Assembly: GCA_041477005.1 (NCBI GenBank)
Contig: JBGOUJ010000070.1
Span: 1 to 19,619, forward strand
DNA: 19,619 nucleotides
Direction: 5' to 3'
DNA from: JBGOUJ01 sp041477005
GTDB taxonomy: Bacteria; Acidobacteriota; Terriglobia; Bryobacterales; JACQDG01
The translations under genes and the position numbers were made by a program. This document shows positions 1 to 6,356 of this stretch, one piece after another. The notes beneath the pieces are model-generated. The model did no database searches and was not told the DNA's origin. It was given only the letters and a program-made list of their open reading frames with translations. Numbering within the stretch: the first letter of the stretch is position 1; the number at the start of each line of letters is the position of its first letter.

Positions 1-819
1 CAGGTACTGGCCGATGGTGACCACATCTACCGCCGCTTGGCGCAGGTCATTTAGCAACTGCTCCACCTCTTCCGACCGCTCGCCGAGGCCGACCATGAAG
101 CCGGACTTGGTGAGCATCGCAGGGGAGACGATGCCTGACCCAGCAAGCTCGGCTGGGGAGCGGGGGCCGAAGTGGCTGAGCCCGGCGGCCGAGGGGAGGG
201 TAGGATCGATCGACACCGCCGGCGAGTGGCGGCGGGCGAAGGCCAGCACCTGTAGGGATTGCTCATATTTCGCCTGGGGGCGGACGCGGCGGTAGAGCCG
301 GGGGACCGTCTCGACGTTGTGGTTGAAGACGTGGGGGCCGGCTTCGAGTATCCGTGCCACGGCTTCGAGAGCGCCACAAAAATCGGGGGTCAATACCTCG
401 ACTCGTGCTTCCGGCAAGGCCCGCTTCACCTCGGCTACGGTCGCGGCGAAATGAGCGGAGCCGCCGTCCCGCAGCTCGTCGCGGTTCACGCTGGTGATGA
501 CTACGTAGCGCAGCCGCATCTGGGCGGCCATGCGGGCGACGTTGGCGGGCTCGTGGGGATCAAGCGGCTGGGGGCGGCCTCGGGGGACGGCGCAGAAACC
601 GCAGCTTCGGGTGCAGAGGTTGCCCAGGATCATGAAGGTCGCCGCGCCGCGATGGAAACACTCGTGGATATTGGGGCAGCGCGCCGACTCGCAGACCGTG
701 TGCAGGCCGAGCGAGCGGAAACCGGACTTGAGCTGGTGCAACGACGCGTGGTGGGTCCGCGGCCGGCGGGCCCAGCCGGGCAGACGGGGACGGGGCGCTT
801 CGATTTGAACCAGATCCAT
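1..819 (-). CDS. lipA: Lipoyl synthase (partial, 3' end beyond window)
   Basis: Radical-SAM enzyme that inserts two sulfurs into octanoyl groups on lipoyl domains. The first 273 codons are present, reading off the left edge. Visible hallmarks are the N-terminal auxiliary-cluster cysteines C43, C48 and C54 (CESARCPNIHEC), the radical-SAM CxxxCxxC at C69, C73 and C76, the FNHNVETVPRLY segment, and TKSGFMVGLGE followed by TIGQYL. The ATG lies 12 nt after the stop of the SPOR-domain gene, so it is the last visible member of that operon. Oddity: between the helix ending FARRHSPA and the TKSG motif, where family members have only a few residues, there are about 33-35 extra in-frame residues (positions 112-216 of the window). 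The missing C-terminus should carry the conserved RSSY-type motif. Identification is secure; activity with the insert is untested. Confidence 0.95.
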   Translation of the reverse strand, partial: MDLVQIEAPRPRLPGWARRPRTHHASLHQLKSGFRSLGLHTVCESARCPNIHECFHRGAATFMILGNLCTRSCGFCAVPRGRPQPLDPHEPANVARMAAQMRLRYVVITSVNRDELRDGGSAHFAATVAEVKRALPEARVEVLTPDFCGALEAVARILEAGPHVFNHNVETVPRLYRRVRPQAKYEQSLQVLAFARRHSPAVSIDPTLPSAAGLSHFGPRSPAELAGSGIVSPAMLTKSGFMVGLGERSEEVEQLLNDLRQAAVDVVTIGQYL

Positions 820-831
820 GAAAAACCAGGG

Positions 832-1491
832 TCAGGGAGACGGCGCCTTCTTCTTGACGATCGATTTGAAGCCGTCCTTCTCGAGCTGGGCCTTCATATC
901 CTGCGCCGAGCGCTCGTCGGACAATGGGCCGACCAGAATCCGGAGCCAGCCGTCGGGCGCCTGGGCGTTGACCTTCACGTCATAGCCCTTTTTGCGCAGG
1001 ACACCGGCCAGAGCGTCGGCGTCGGAGCGTACTTTGGTGGCGGCCACCTGGAGGAACAGCCCTGCTTGCGAGACGGCCGAAGCACCGCTCACTTTGGGAG
1101 CGGGCGGCTCAGCCGCAGGCGGGGGTTCGGCTTTCGGCGGCGCCGCGCGTCTGGTCGGGGGGGCGGCCGCCTCGGTCTTTTCCGGCTCAACCCGGGCCGG
1201 CTTGGTCTCGGTCACCGGCTCGGGAGCGGGCGGGGGCGCAGCGGCAACAGGAGTCGCGGGAGTGGTCTCCCTGGGCGGCTCCGCCGGGGGGGCCGCAGGC
1301 GTCGCGTCGGGCGCCGCAGGCGTTGAGTCCGGCGATGCGGCGGCCCTGGTCGGCGAGGGACCCACGCTCTTGCCCACCATGTAGCCCAGCGAGAAAAACA
1401 CTGCAAACAGAACTACTACCAGAAAGAACAAGCTCAGGAGTTGCTTGTTCCCCAATACCATTTCGAATTCGCCGTCGCTATTACGCGGCAT
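832..1491 (-). CDS. SPOR-domain membrane protein
   Basis: A 219-residue bitopic protein. It has a short cytoplasmic N-terminus (DGEFEMVLGNKQ), one transmembrane helix at about residues 19-40, a long Pro/Ala/Glu-rich periplasmic linker (about 45-140) and a C-terminal SPOR domain (about 142-215, with FLQVAATKV, WLRILVGPL and the final alpha-helix). SPOR domains bind denuded septal peptidoglycan, so a cell-division or envelope role is likely, but the family does not fix a precise function. The chosen ATG overlaps the slipin stop by one base (TGATG). A GTG one codon upstream is an alternative. It lies between slipin and lipA in one operon. The linker composition gives strong false reading frames on the other strand. 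Confidence 0.85.
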   Translation of the reverse strand: MPRNSDGEFEMVLGNKQLLSLFFLVVVLFAVFFSLGYMVGKSVGPSPTRAAASPDSTPAAPDATPAAPPAEPPRETTPATPVAAAPPPAPEPVTETKPARVEPEKTEAAAPPTRRAAPPKAEPPPAAEPPAPKVSGASAVSQAGLFLQVAATKVRSDADALAGVLRKKGYDVKVNAQAPDGWLRILVGPLSDERSAQDMKAQLEKDGFKSIVKKKAPSP

Positions 1492-2264
1492 CACCGTTGT
1501 TTCTCCTCTCCAGCCCAGTTCGCCACCGCCTTCAGCAGATCGATCGGGATCGGAAACACGATAGTCGTATTTTTCTCGACCCCGATCTCGGTCAGCGTCT
1601 GCAAATAGCGCAGCGTAACCGATGCAGGCTGCTTGCCCAGCGTCTCGGCCGCCTGCGCGAGCTGTTTGGCCGCCTGGTACTCGCCGTCGGCGTGGATGAT
1701 CTTGGCGCGCTTCTCGCGCTCCGCCTCGGCTTGCTTGGCGATGGCGCGGATCATCTCGGGCGGCAGCTCGACCTGCTTGACTTCCACCATGGTGACCTTA
1801 ATTCCCCAGGGACCGGTGTGCTCGTCCAGGATCTCTTGCAGATGTTTGTTGAGTTTTTCGCGCTCCGCGAGCAGGGTGTCGAGCTCCACTTCGCCGAGCA
1901 CCGATCGCAGCGTGGTCTGGGCCTTTTGGGATGTGGCGTAGAGATAATTGCTGACCTCGACCACGGCCCGCGAGGGATCGATCACCCGGAAGAAGAGCAC
2001 CGCGTTGACTTTCACGGTGACGTTGTCGCGGGTGACTACGTCCTGCGGGGGCACTTCCATGGTCTCCACGCGCAAAGAAATGCGCACCATCCGGTCGATG
2101 GGCGAAAACACCAGGATAATGCCGGGGCCCTTGGGTTGCGGCAGCAGCCGGCCCAGGCGAAAGATGACGCCGCGCTCATACTCAGCCAGAATCTTGATGG
2201 AGCTAAGCAGGTAGATGCCGACAATGATCACGACGATGGAGCTCAGGTTCAGACCGAGGTTCAT
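1491..2264 (-). CDS. Slipin / stomatin-like SPFH protein
   Basis: 257-residue prokaryotic stomatin. An N-terminal membrane segment (about residues 6-24) is followed by an SPFH/band-7 domain (about 27-190: YERGVIFRLGRL, GPGIILVFSPIDR, VETMEVPPQDVVTRDNV) and a charged helical region (AEAEREKRAKIIHADGE) that drives oligomerisation in this family. The domain ends with FPIPIDLL. Start choice: this ATG overlaps the nfeD stop in an ATGA arrangement, whereas the longer open frame upstream is only the nfeD shadow. NfeD and slipin are well-known neighbours, and the NfeD-type protease of Pyrococcus cleaves its slipin partner's C-terminus. They are thought to organise membrane microdomains. The order and tight overlap here match that pairing. 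Confidence 0.93.
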   Translation of the reverse strand: MNLGLNLSSIVVIIVGIYLLSSIKILAEYERGVIFRLGRLLPQPKGPGIILVFSPIDRMVRISLRVETMEVPPQDVVTRDNVTVKVNAVLFFRVIDPSRAVVEVSNYLYATSQKAQTTLRSVLGEVELDTLLAEREKLNKHLQEILDEHTGPWGIKVTMVEVKQVELPPEMIRAIAKQAEAEREKRAKIIHADGEYQAAKQLAQAAETLGKQPASVTLRYLQTLTEIGVEKNTTIVFPIPIDLLKAVANWAGEEKQR

Positions 2265-3592
2265 GGCATTTCCTTTCCGGCGCCGGCCGTATCTGGCGAT
2301 GGCGCCACCCGAAGTTTCAGACCTTCCACGCCCAGCACCTTCACCTTGTCCCCCTGGTGCACCGGGGCCGCCGAGACGGCATTCCACCACTCGCCGTGGA
2401 CGAAGACCTGGCCCTCCGGCTTCAGGTCGGTCTTGGCCACTCCGATCTCATTAATCATACCTCCGGCGCCGGTGGCCACCTTCAGCGCCCGCGACTGCAG
2501 CACCAAGCGTAGTAGAAACGTGGTAATAAGCGCAAACGGCAGCGCCACGGCCACGGCGGTCGCCCAATGGATGCGCAGCTCGGGCACGGCAGTGTCGACG
2601 AGGATCACGGCTCCCAGAATCAAGGCCACCGTGCCGCCAACTCCGAGGATGCCGTGCGAGGCCAACTTGGCTTCCAGAACGAACAGAAGCAGTCCCAGCA
2701 GAATCAGCGCCCCGCCGGCCCAGTTGATGGGCAACAGCGTCAGCGCCATCAGGGCCAGGATGACCAGGATGCCACCGGCCACCCCGGGCAGGATCAGGCC
2801 GGGATGGGTGAATTCCACGTAGACGCCCAGGACGCCCAGGATCAGCAGAACAAAAGCCACGTTGGGATCGATCAGGGGAAGCAGCACCCGCTCCCGAGTG
2901 CTCAGGCGGTAGCGGTCGATGACGGCGCCCGCCAGGTGCAGGGTTTGCTTGCGTCCGTCGAAGCGGGTGATCGTGCGGCCGTCGAGAGCGGCCAGCAGCG
3001 CGTGCTCGTCGGCGGCGATCAGGTCGATCAGGTGGTTGTCGAGGGCCTCCTTCTCGGTGAAGGACTTGCTCTCGCGCACCGCCAGCTCAGCCAGGGAGCT
3101 GTTGTGGCCCCGCTTCTCGACCAGGGCGCGCAAGGAGGCCGCGGTGTCGTTCTCGATCTTCTGCTTCATGATGGGATCGAGCTGGGAGCCGCCGATCACG
3201 ACTGGGTGGGCCGCGCCGGTGTTGGTGGCCGGGGCCATGGCCGCCACGTCGGCCGCCTCCAGGATCATGAAGCCGGCCGAGGCGGCGCGGCCGCCGCTCG
3301 GCGCCACGAATGTGATCACCGGGACGGGCGAGGCCACGATCTTCTGAATGATCTCCTGCATGGCCGTCATCAGGCCGCCGGGCGTGTTCAAGCGGATCAG
3401 CACGGCGGCGTCGCCTTCCCGCGCGGCCTGGTCGATCCCGCGGGCGATCACCTCGGTGGTCAGCGGATGGATAACCTGGTCGACCTCGACCTCCAGGACG
3501 TGTGGAGGACGAGTGGCTGCAGGGAGCGAAAAGACAAAAGCGGACACCGCCATCACGGCGGCCAAGAGATTCCGCGTGAAATCGGCTCTCAT
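2261..3592 (-). CDS. NfeD-family membrane serine protease (long form)
   Basis: 443-residue long-form NfeD. A signal/anchor segment (about residues 8-26) precedes a ClpP-like Ser-Lys protease domain (about 33-215). The likely nucleophile is S105 in GRAASAGF and the likely general base is K145 in the KQKIEND stretch, by analogy with the Pyrococcus 1510-N protease. A block of hydrophobic helices follows (about 235-365). A C-terminal NfeD OB-fold (about 375-435: GVAKTDLKPEGQVFVHGEWW) closes the protein. It heads the operon nfeD-slipin-SPOR-lipA. An extended -10 element lies just upstream. The ATG has only a weak purine-rich leader. No truncation is seen. Confidence 0.92.
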   Translation of the reverse strand: MRADFTRNLLAAVMAVSAFVFSLPAATRPPHVLEVEVDQVIHPLTTEVIARGIDQAAREGDAAVLIRLNTPGGLMTAMQEIIQKIVASPVPVITFVAPSGGRAASAGFMILEAADVAAMAPATNTGAAHPVVIGGSQLDPIMKQKIENDTAASLRALVEKRGHNSSLAELAVRESKSFTEKEALDNHLIDLIAADEHALLAALDGRTITRFDGRKQTLHLAGAVIDRYRLSTRERVLLPLIDPNVAFVLLILGVLGVYVEFTHPGLILPGVAGGILVILALMALTLLPINWAGGALILLGLLLFVLEAKLASHGILGVGGTVALILGAVILVDTAVPELRIHWATAVAVALPFALITTFLLRLVLQSRALKVATGAGGMINEIGVAKTDLKPEGQVFVHGEWWNAVSAAPVHQGDKVKVLGVEGLKLRVAPSPDTAGAGKEMP

Positions 3593-3611
3593 AGTACTTT
3601 ATTTCCAAGCT

Positions 3612-3617
3612 ATTTTA
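3612..3617 (-). promoter_or_regulatory. Extended -10 promoter of the nfeD operon
   Basis: Reading the minus strand, TGGTAAAAT gives a TGn-extended -10 hexamer (TAAAAT). It ends 19 nt before the nfeD ATG, which would leave a leader of about a dozen nucleotides. No good -35 is visible at 17 nt, as is common for extended -10 promoters. The same GGTAAAAT string occurs upstream of the Sel1 gene. Confidence 0.5.
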
Positions 3618-3809
3618 CCACGAACGCTAACGGCCCGTCGTGGAAGTGCCCTTTGCGTCAAAATCGCATTTCCCGGCCCCGTCGACCCAATCGCTCACGA
3701 GCGGCGCCCGCAGGTTTTTCGACTTGTGCCACGGGCTGCTAAGGTCGAGTCAGTAGGTGCAGCTTCCTGTCGGTACTCTCCAAAACCCGATGCGCCGCCG
3801 TTTTTGGCG

Positions 3810-4070
3810 CTACTCTGGCTTCCTTAGCTCTTCCGGGTGCAGGTCACGCCTCGCCCCGTGGCGAATGTGAAGAACGTTCACGGTTCTCGCTTGCTCATCG
3901 ACCTCAAAGAGAATGCGGTAGACGTGCTTGCGTTTGCCGAAGAGCAGGTTGCGGATTTCCCGCTGTGCTTTCCGCGCTTCGCGGGCGAGAGGGCAGCGAT
4001 GGGGATGTGTCCTGAGCGCTCGGACGCTGTCCATTAACTGCTCAAACCAAGTCATATATACACTTATCAT
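3810..4070 (-). CDS. ParE/RelE-like toxin, N-terminally truncated
   Basis: 86 residues from an ATG that has GGAG nine bases upstream (a GTG five codons earlier is also possible). The body matches the C-terminal three quarters of ParE-type toxins: WFEQLMDSVRALRTHPHRCPLA, then IRNLLFGKRKHVYRILFEV and the closing VLHIRHGARRD. The usual first 20-25 residues (initial beta-strand and start of the helical hairpin) are absent, and the upstream sequence does not supply them in any frame. No antitoxin lies beside it on this strand. It is therefore most likely a decayed remnant of a parDE module, although a short product could still be made. It is divergent from vapBC across about 100 bp. Confidence 0.6.
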   Translation of the reverse strand: MISVYMTWFEQLMDSVRALRTHPHRCPLAREARKAQREIRNLLFGKRKHVYRILFEVDEQARTVNVLHIRHGARRDLHPEELRKPE

Positions 4071-4157
4071 CTTATCTGTCTCCACCGCGAACCGGTTGGT
4101 TGGGTGCCTGGTCGGGCGGCCAATGCATCTGGAATCTTGACATCATCACATCGAGAT

Positions 4158-4163
4158 GAGGAG
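4158..4163 (+). promoter_or_regulatory. Shine-Dalgarno deciding the vapB GTG start
   Basis: GAGGAG eight bases before the GTG at 4172 fixes this non-ATG start. A consensus TTGACA lies at 4137-4142, but no convincing -10 is found at the normal distance from it, so I do not call a promoter. Confidence 0.6.
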
Positions 4164-4171
4164 ATAAAGTA

Positions 4172-4405
4172 GTGCGGACAACCGTAGATCTCGACGAGGA
4201 CGTCTTGACCGCGGCGAGGGAGATGGCTAAGCTGCGGCGGGAGAGCCTGGGACGGGTACTCTCGGATCTGGCCCGGCGTGGCCTGCGACCGGCAGACGCT
4301 CCCCGGATCGAGGAAAAGCATGGGGCGCCGGTCCTGATTCATTATCCCAATCCGGTGCCAGTGACGCCCCAGTTAGTGCGGCAGCTTCTGGACTCCGTGG
4401 AATAG
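4172..4405 (+). CDS. Antitoxin of vapBC module (ribbon-helix-helix)
   Basis: 77-residue antitoxin. The N-terminal MRTTVDLDEDVLTAAREMA is a typical ribbon-helix-helix DNA-binding strand and helix (residues 1-40). The C-terminal tail (about 45-77), containing VLIHYPNPVPVT, is the part expected to wrap the toxin. The GTG start is supported by a strong ribosome-binding site. The stop is five bases before the toxin ATG, the usual coupled antitoxin-toxin order. Such antitoxins normally repress their own operon together with the toxin. Confidence 0.85.
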   Translation: MRTTVDLDEDVLTAAREMAKLRRESLGRVLSDLARRGLRPADAPRIEEKHGAPVLIHYPNPVPVTPQLVRQLLDSVE

Positions 4406-4410
4406 AAGCG

Positions 4411-4908
4411 ATGACGGCGTGGCTGCTCGACGTGAACATTCTGATCGCGCTGGTCGACTCGGCTCACACGCATCACACCCGGGCTTGGAAGTGGTTCGAG
4501 CAGCATGGGGGCGATCGCTGGGCCACCTGCCCGATCACGGAAAACGGGTTTGTGCGGGTGCTTGCCGACCGGAAATACCCGAATCTCTCGCTGAGCCCCG
4601 AGCAGGCTGTGGATCTGCTTGCCCGGCTCAAGCGCGCCTATTCCCAGACGCACGAATGGTGGCCGGACGATATCTCGATTACGGATTCGTCGGTGTTTCA
4701 AACCGGCGTGTTGCTGGAGGCCAGACAGATTACCGATACCTATCTGCTCGGTTTGGCCAATCGAAAGGGCGGGCGGCTGGCCAGCTTTGACCGCGGGCTG
4801 CGGTTTGTGGGGCCACTGCGGAGTTGGCCGAAGTGCTGGAATAGGTGGATGGAGCTTCCTGTCGCCGCCGGCGGCGAGCGCTCGCACGCAGCCTTCACGA
4901 AAACCTAG
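4411..4908 (+). CDS. VapC-type PIN-domain toxin with frameshifted C-terminus
   Basis: Reads as 165 residues. It has a PIN-domain ribonuclease fold with the expected acidic residues D7 (WLLDVN), E44 (TENGFVRVL), D109 (ITDTYLLGLA) and D126 (SFDRGL). VapC toxins cleave RNA when freed from their antitoxin. After residue 134 the frame looks wrong: the last 31 residues are Trp/Arg-rich and unlike the family. Reading one base back from the G-run at 4809-4812 gives ATAELAEVLE and a TAG at 4842-4844, which is a normal VapC ending and yields a 144-residue protein. Loss of one G in the run explains this, either as a real mutation or a sequencing error. The catalytic residues all lie before the shift. 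Confidence 0.85.
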   Translation: MTAWLLDVNILIALVDSAHTHHTRAWKWFEQHGGDRWATCPITENGFVRVLADRKYPNLSLSPEQAVDLLARLKRAYSQTHEWWPDDISITDSSVFQTGVLLEARQITDTYLLGLANRKGGRLASFDRGLRFVGPLRSWPKCWNRWMELPVAAGGERSHAAFTKT

Positions 4909-4916
4909 GGTTGGTA

Positions 4917-6173
4917 TCAGGCGGCGCCACCGCTTGGTGTTGGCTGCGCCTTGGCGAACATCTGATCCAGGGCCTCGGTGAGGCGGGTGATCTCCTTGGC
5001 ATCAATAATATAGGGCGGCAGGAAGCGCAGGACTGTGTCGTGGGTGGAGTTGATCAGGAAGCCACGCTCCAAAGCTTCGAGCACGAACGGCTTGGCGGGA
5101 ATGGTCAGATCGAGGCCCAGCATCAGGCCTTCGCCACGGACCTCGCGGGCGAACTCGTATTTGTCGACCAAAGATTGCAACCGGCGATGGAAGAGGCGGC
5201 CGTTTTCGCGAATGGCGGGGAGCAGATCGTCGAGGACCTGCAGGAACTCGAGGGCCACGCGGCAGACCAGTGCGCCGCCGCCGAACGTGCTGCCGTGCAT
5301 GCCGGAGGCGATGGCCGCGGCCGCCCGCTCGTTGGCCAGGATGGCGGCGATGGGGAAACCGCAGCCGAGGGGCTTGGCCGTGACCAGCACGTCGGGCTTG
5401 ATCGCGGGGAGGTCGGGGGTGTGCTGGTTCCAGAGCTGGTAGGCGAACCAGGCGCCGGTGCGGCCGAGGCCGCTTTGGATCTCGTCGAAGATCAGCAGCG
5501 CGTTGTGGCGGCGCGCGAGGTCCGCGGCGCGGGCGGCGAATTCACGGTCGAGGCGGACGATGCCGCCTTCGCCGAGGATGGGCTCGAGGACTATGGCGGC
5601 CGTGTGCTCGCCGACCGCTTGCTCCAGGGCCGGCGAGTCATTGACCGGAATGAAGCGGACTCCGGGGAGGAGGGGCTCGAAGTCGGTGCGGTACTTTGAC
5701 TGGCCGGTGACCGAGAGCGCGCCGAGCGTGCGGCCGTGGAAGGAGTTATCGAGGGCCACGATCTCGTGCTTGGCGGGATCCTGTTTGTTGCCGAAAGCGC
5801 GGGCGATCTTGAGGGCGCCTTCCATCGCTTCGGCGCCGGAGTTGGCGAAGAAGGTCCGCTCGAGGCCGCTGATCTCCGCCAGCCGGGCGGCGAGAGGAGC
5901 TTGGTATTTGTGATAGTAGAGGTTGGAGCAGTGCACCAGCTTGCCCACCTGCTCGCGGACGACCTTCACGATGCGCGGGTGGGCGTGGCCCAGGGCGTTG
6001 ACGCCGATGCCGGAGATGAAGTCCAGGTAGCGGCGGCCTTTGTCGTCATAGACGGCGCTGCCTTTGCCCGATTCGATGACCAGGGGGTAGCGGGCGTAGT
6101 TCTGGAAGACGTATTGCTGCTCGAGCTCGACGATGCTGGGGGCTTCGGGCTTGGTCTCTGCGCTGGTGGCCAT
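4917..6173 (-). CDS. argD: Acetylornithine/ornithine-type aminotransferase
   Basis: 418-residue class-III PLP aminotransferase; the best fit is acetylornithine aminotransferase of arginine synthesis. Visible motifs: SGIGVNALGHAHP near the N-terminus, NSGAEAMEGALKIAR (phosphate-binding Ser/Gly/Ala), SFHGRTLGALSVTG, EPILGEGGI, IFDEIQSGLGRTG (Asp that pairs with the pyridine nitrogen, about D230), and the Schiff-base Lys at about K267 in TAKPLGCGFPIAA. I chose this ATG, four codons inside the longest frame, because the two upstream ATGs lie within a TATGAT -10 element and the transcript would begin at about this codon. It is convergent with vapC (8 bp gap). Related enzymes with other omega-amino substrates cannot be excluded. 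Confidence 0.9.
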   Translation of the reverse strand: MATSAETKPEAPSIVELEQQYVFQNYARYPLVIESGKGSAVYDDKGRRYLDFISGIGVNALGHAHPRIVKVVREQVGKLVHCSNLYYHKYQAPLAARLAEISGLERTFFANSGAEAMEGALKIARAFGNKQDPAKHEIVALDNSFHGRTLGALSVTGQSKYRTDFEPLLPGVRFIPVNDSPALEQAVGEHTAAIVLEPILGEGGIVRLDREFAARAADLARRHNALLIFDEIQSGLGRTGAWFAYQLWNQHTPDLPAIKPDVLVTAKPLGCGFPIAAILANERAAAAIASGMHGSTFGGGALVCRVALEFLQVLDDLLPAIRENGRLFHRRLQSLVDKYEFAREVRGEGLMLGLDLTIPAKPFVLEALERGFLINSTHDTVLRFLPPYIIDAKEITRLTEALDQMFAKAQPTPSGGAA

Positions 6174-6180
6174 GGATTCC

Positions 6181-6186
6181 ATCATA
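6181..6186 (-). promoter_or_regulatory. Leaderless-type promoter of argD
   Basis: On the minus strand the sequence reads TGC-TATGAT-GGAATCC-ATG: a TGn-extended -10 followed after seven bases by the argD start. Transcription would start on or next to the A of ATG. There is no Shine-Dalgarno sequence in the expected place. Confidence 0.6.
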
Positions 6187-6205
6187 GCAAGGCAGGGTGC
6201 GCTGC

Positions 6206-6315
6206 TAGAGTGACCCCGGATGCTCGGCAGGACAATCTTGCTTTACCGCCTCGTGGAGAAGCTGGTCGACTGCGCAAAATGCCGGCCCCGGACTGGCAAC
6301 GGGGCGCTCGGTTGA
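6206..6315 (+). pseudogene. 5' stub of a Ser/Thr kinase gene
   Basis: From 6206 to about 6265 the sequence closely matches the start of the intact kinase at 7853: a TAGAGT -10 element, then an ATG at 6220 and the peptide MLGRTILLYRLVEKL, against TAGAAT and MLGKTILHYRIVEKL. After this the similarity stops at the point where the glycine-rich loop should begin, and the frame ends at a TGA at 6313-6315. This is the promoter and first 14 or so codons of a second kinase gene, lost downstream by deletion. Its promoter is back-to-back with that of argD. Confidence 0.75.
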
Positions 6316-6356
6316 TGGCGGTATTCTTGTCGCTCGCGACCCAGGCGGGCGACCTC

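Noticed and set aside
259..3742. Long open frames on the plus strand opposite lipA, SPOR, slipin and nfeD (for example 259-1326 and 2567-3742).
   Set aside because: They are antisense shadows of well-recognised genes in GC-rich DNA, with low-complexity Gly/Arg- or Gln/Asp-rich translations and no domain.
3792..3810. Rho-independent terminator after the ParE-like gene (GCGCC/GGCGC stem).
   Set aside because: The stem is only five base pairs and no U-run follows on the minus strand.
4137..4142. Full sigma-70 promoter for vapBC at the consensus TTGACA.
   Set aside because: No acceptable -10 hexamer lies 16-18 nt downstream; the nearest AT-rich hexamers are at 20-22 nt.
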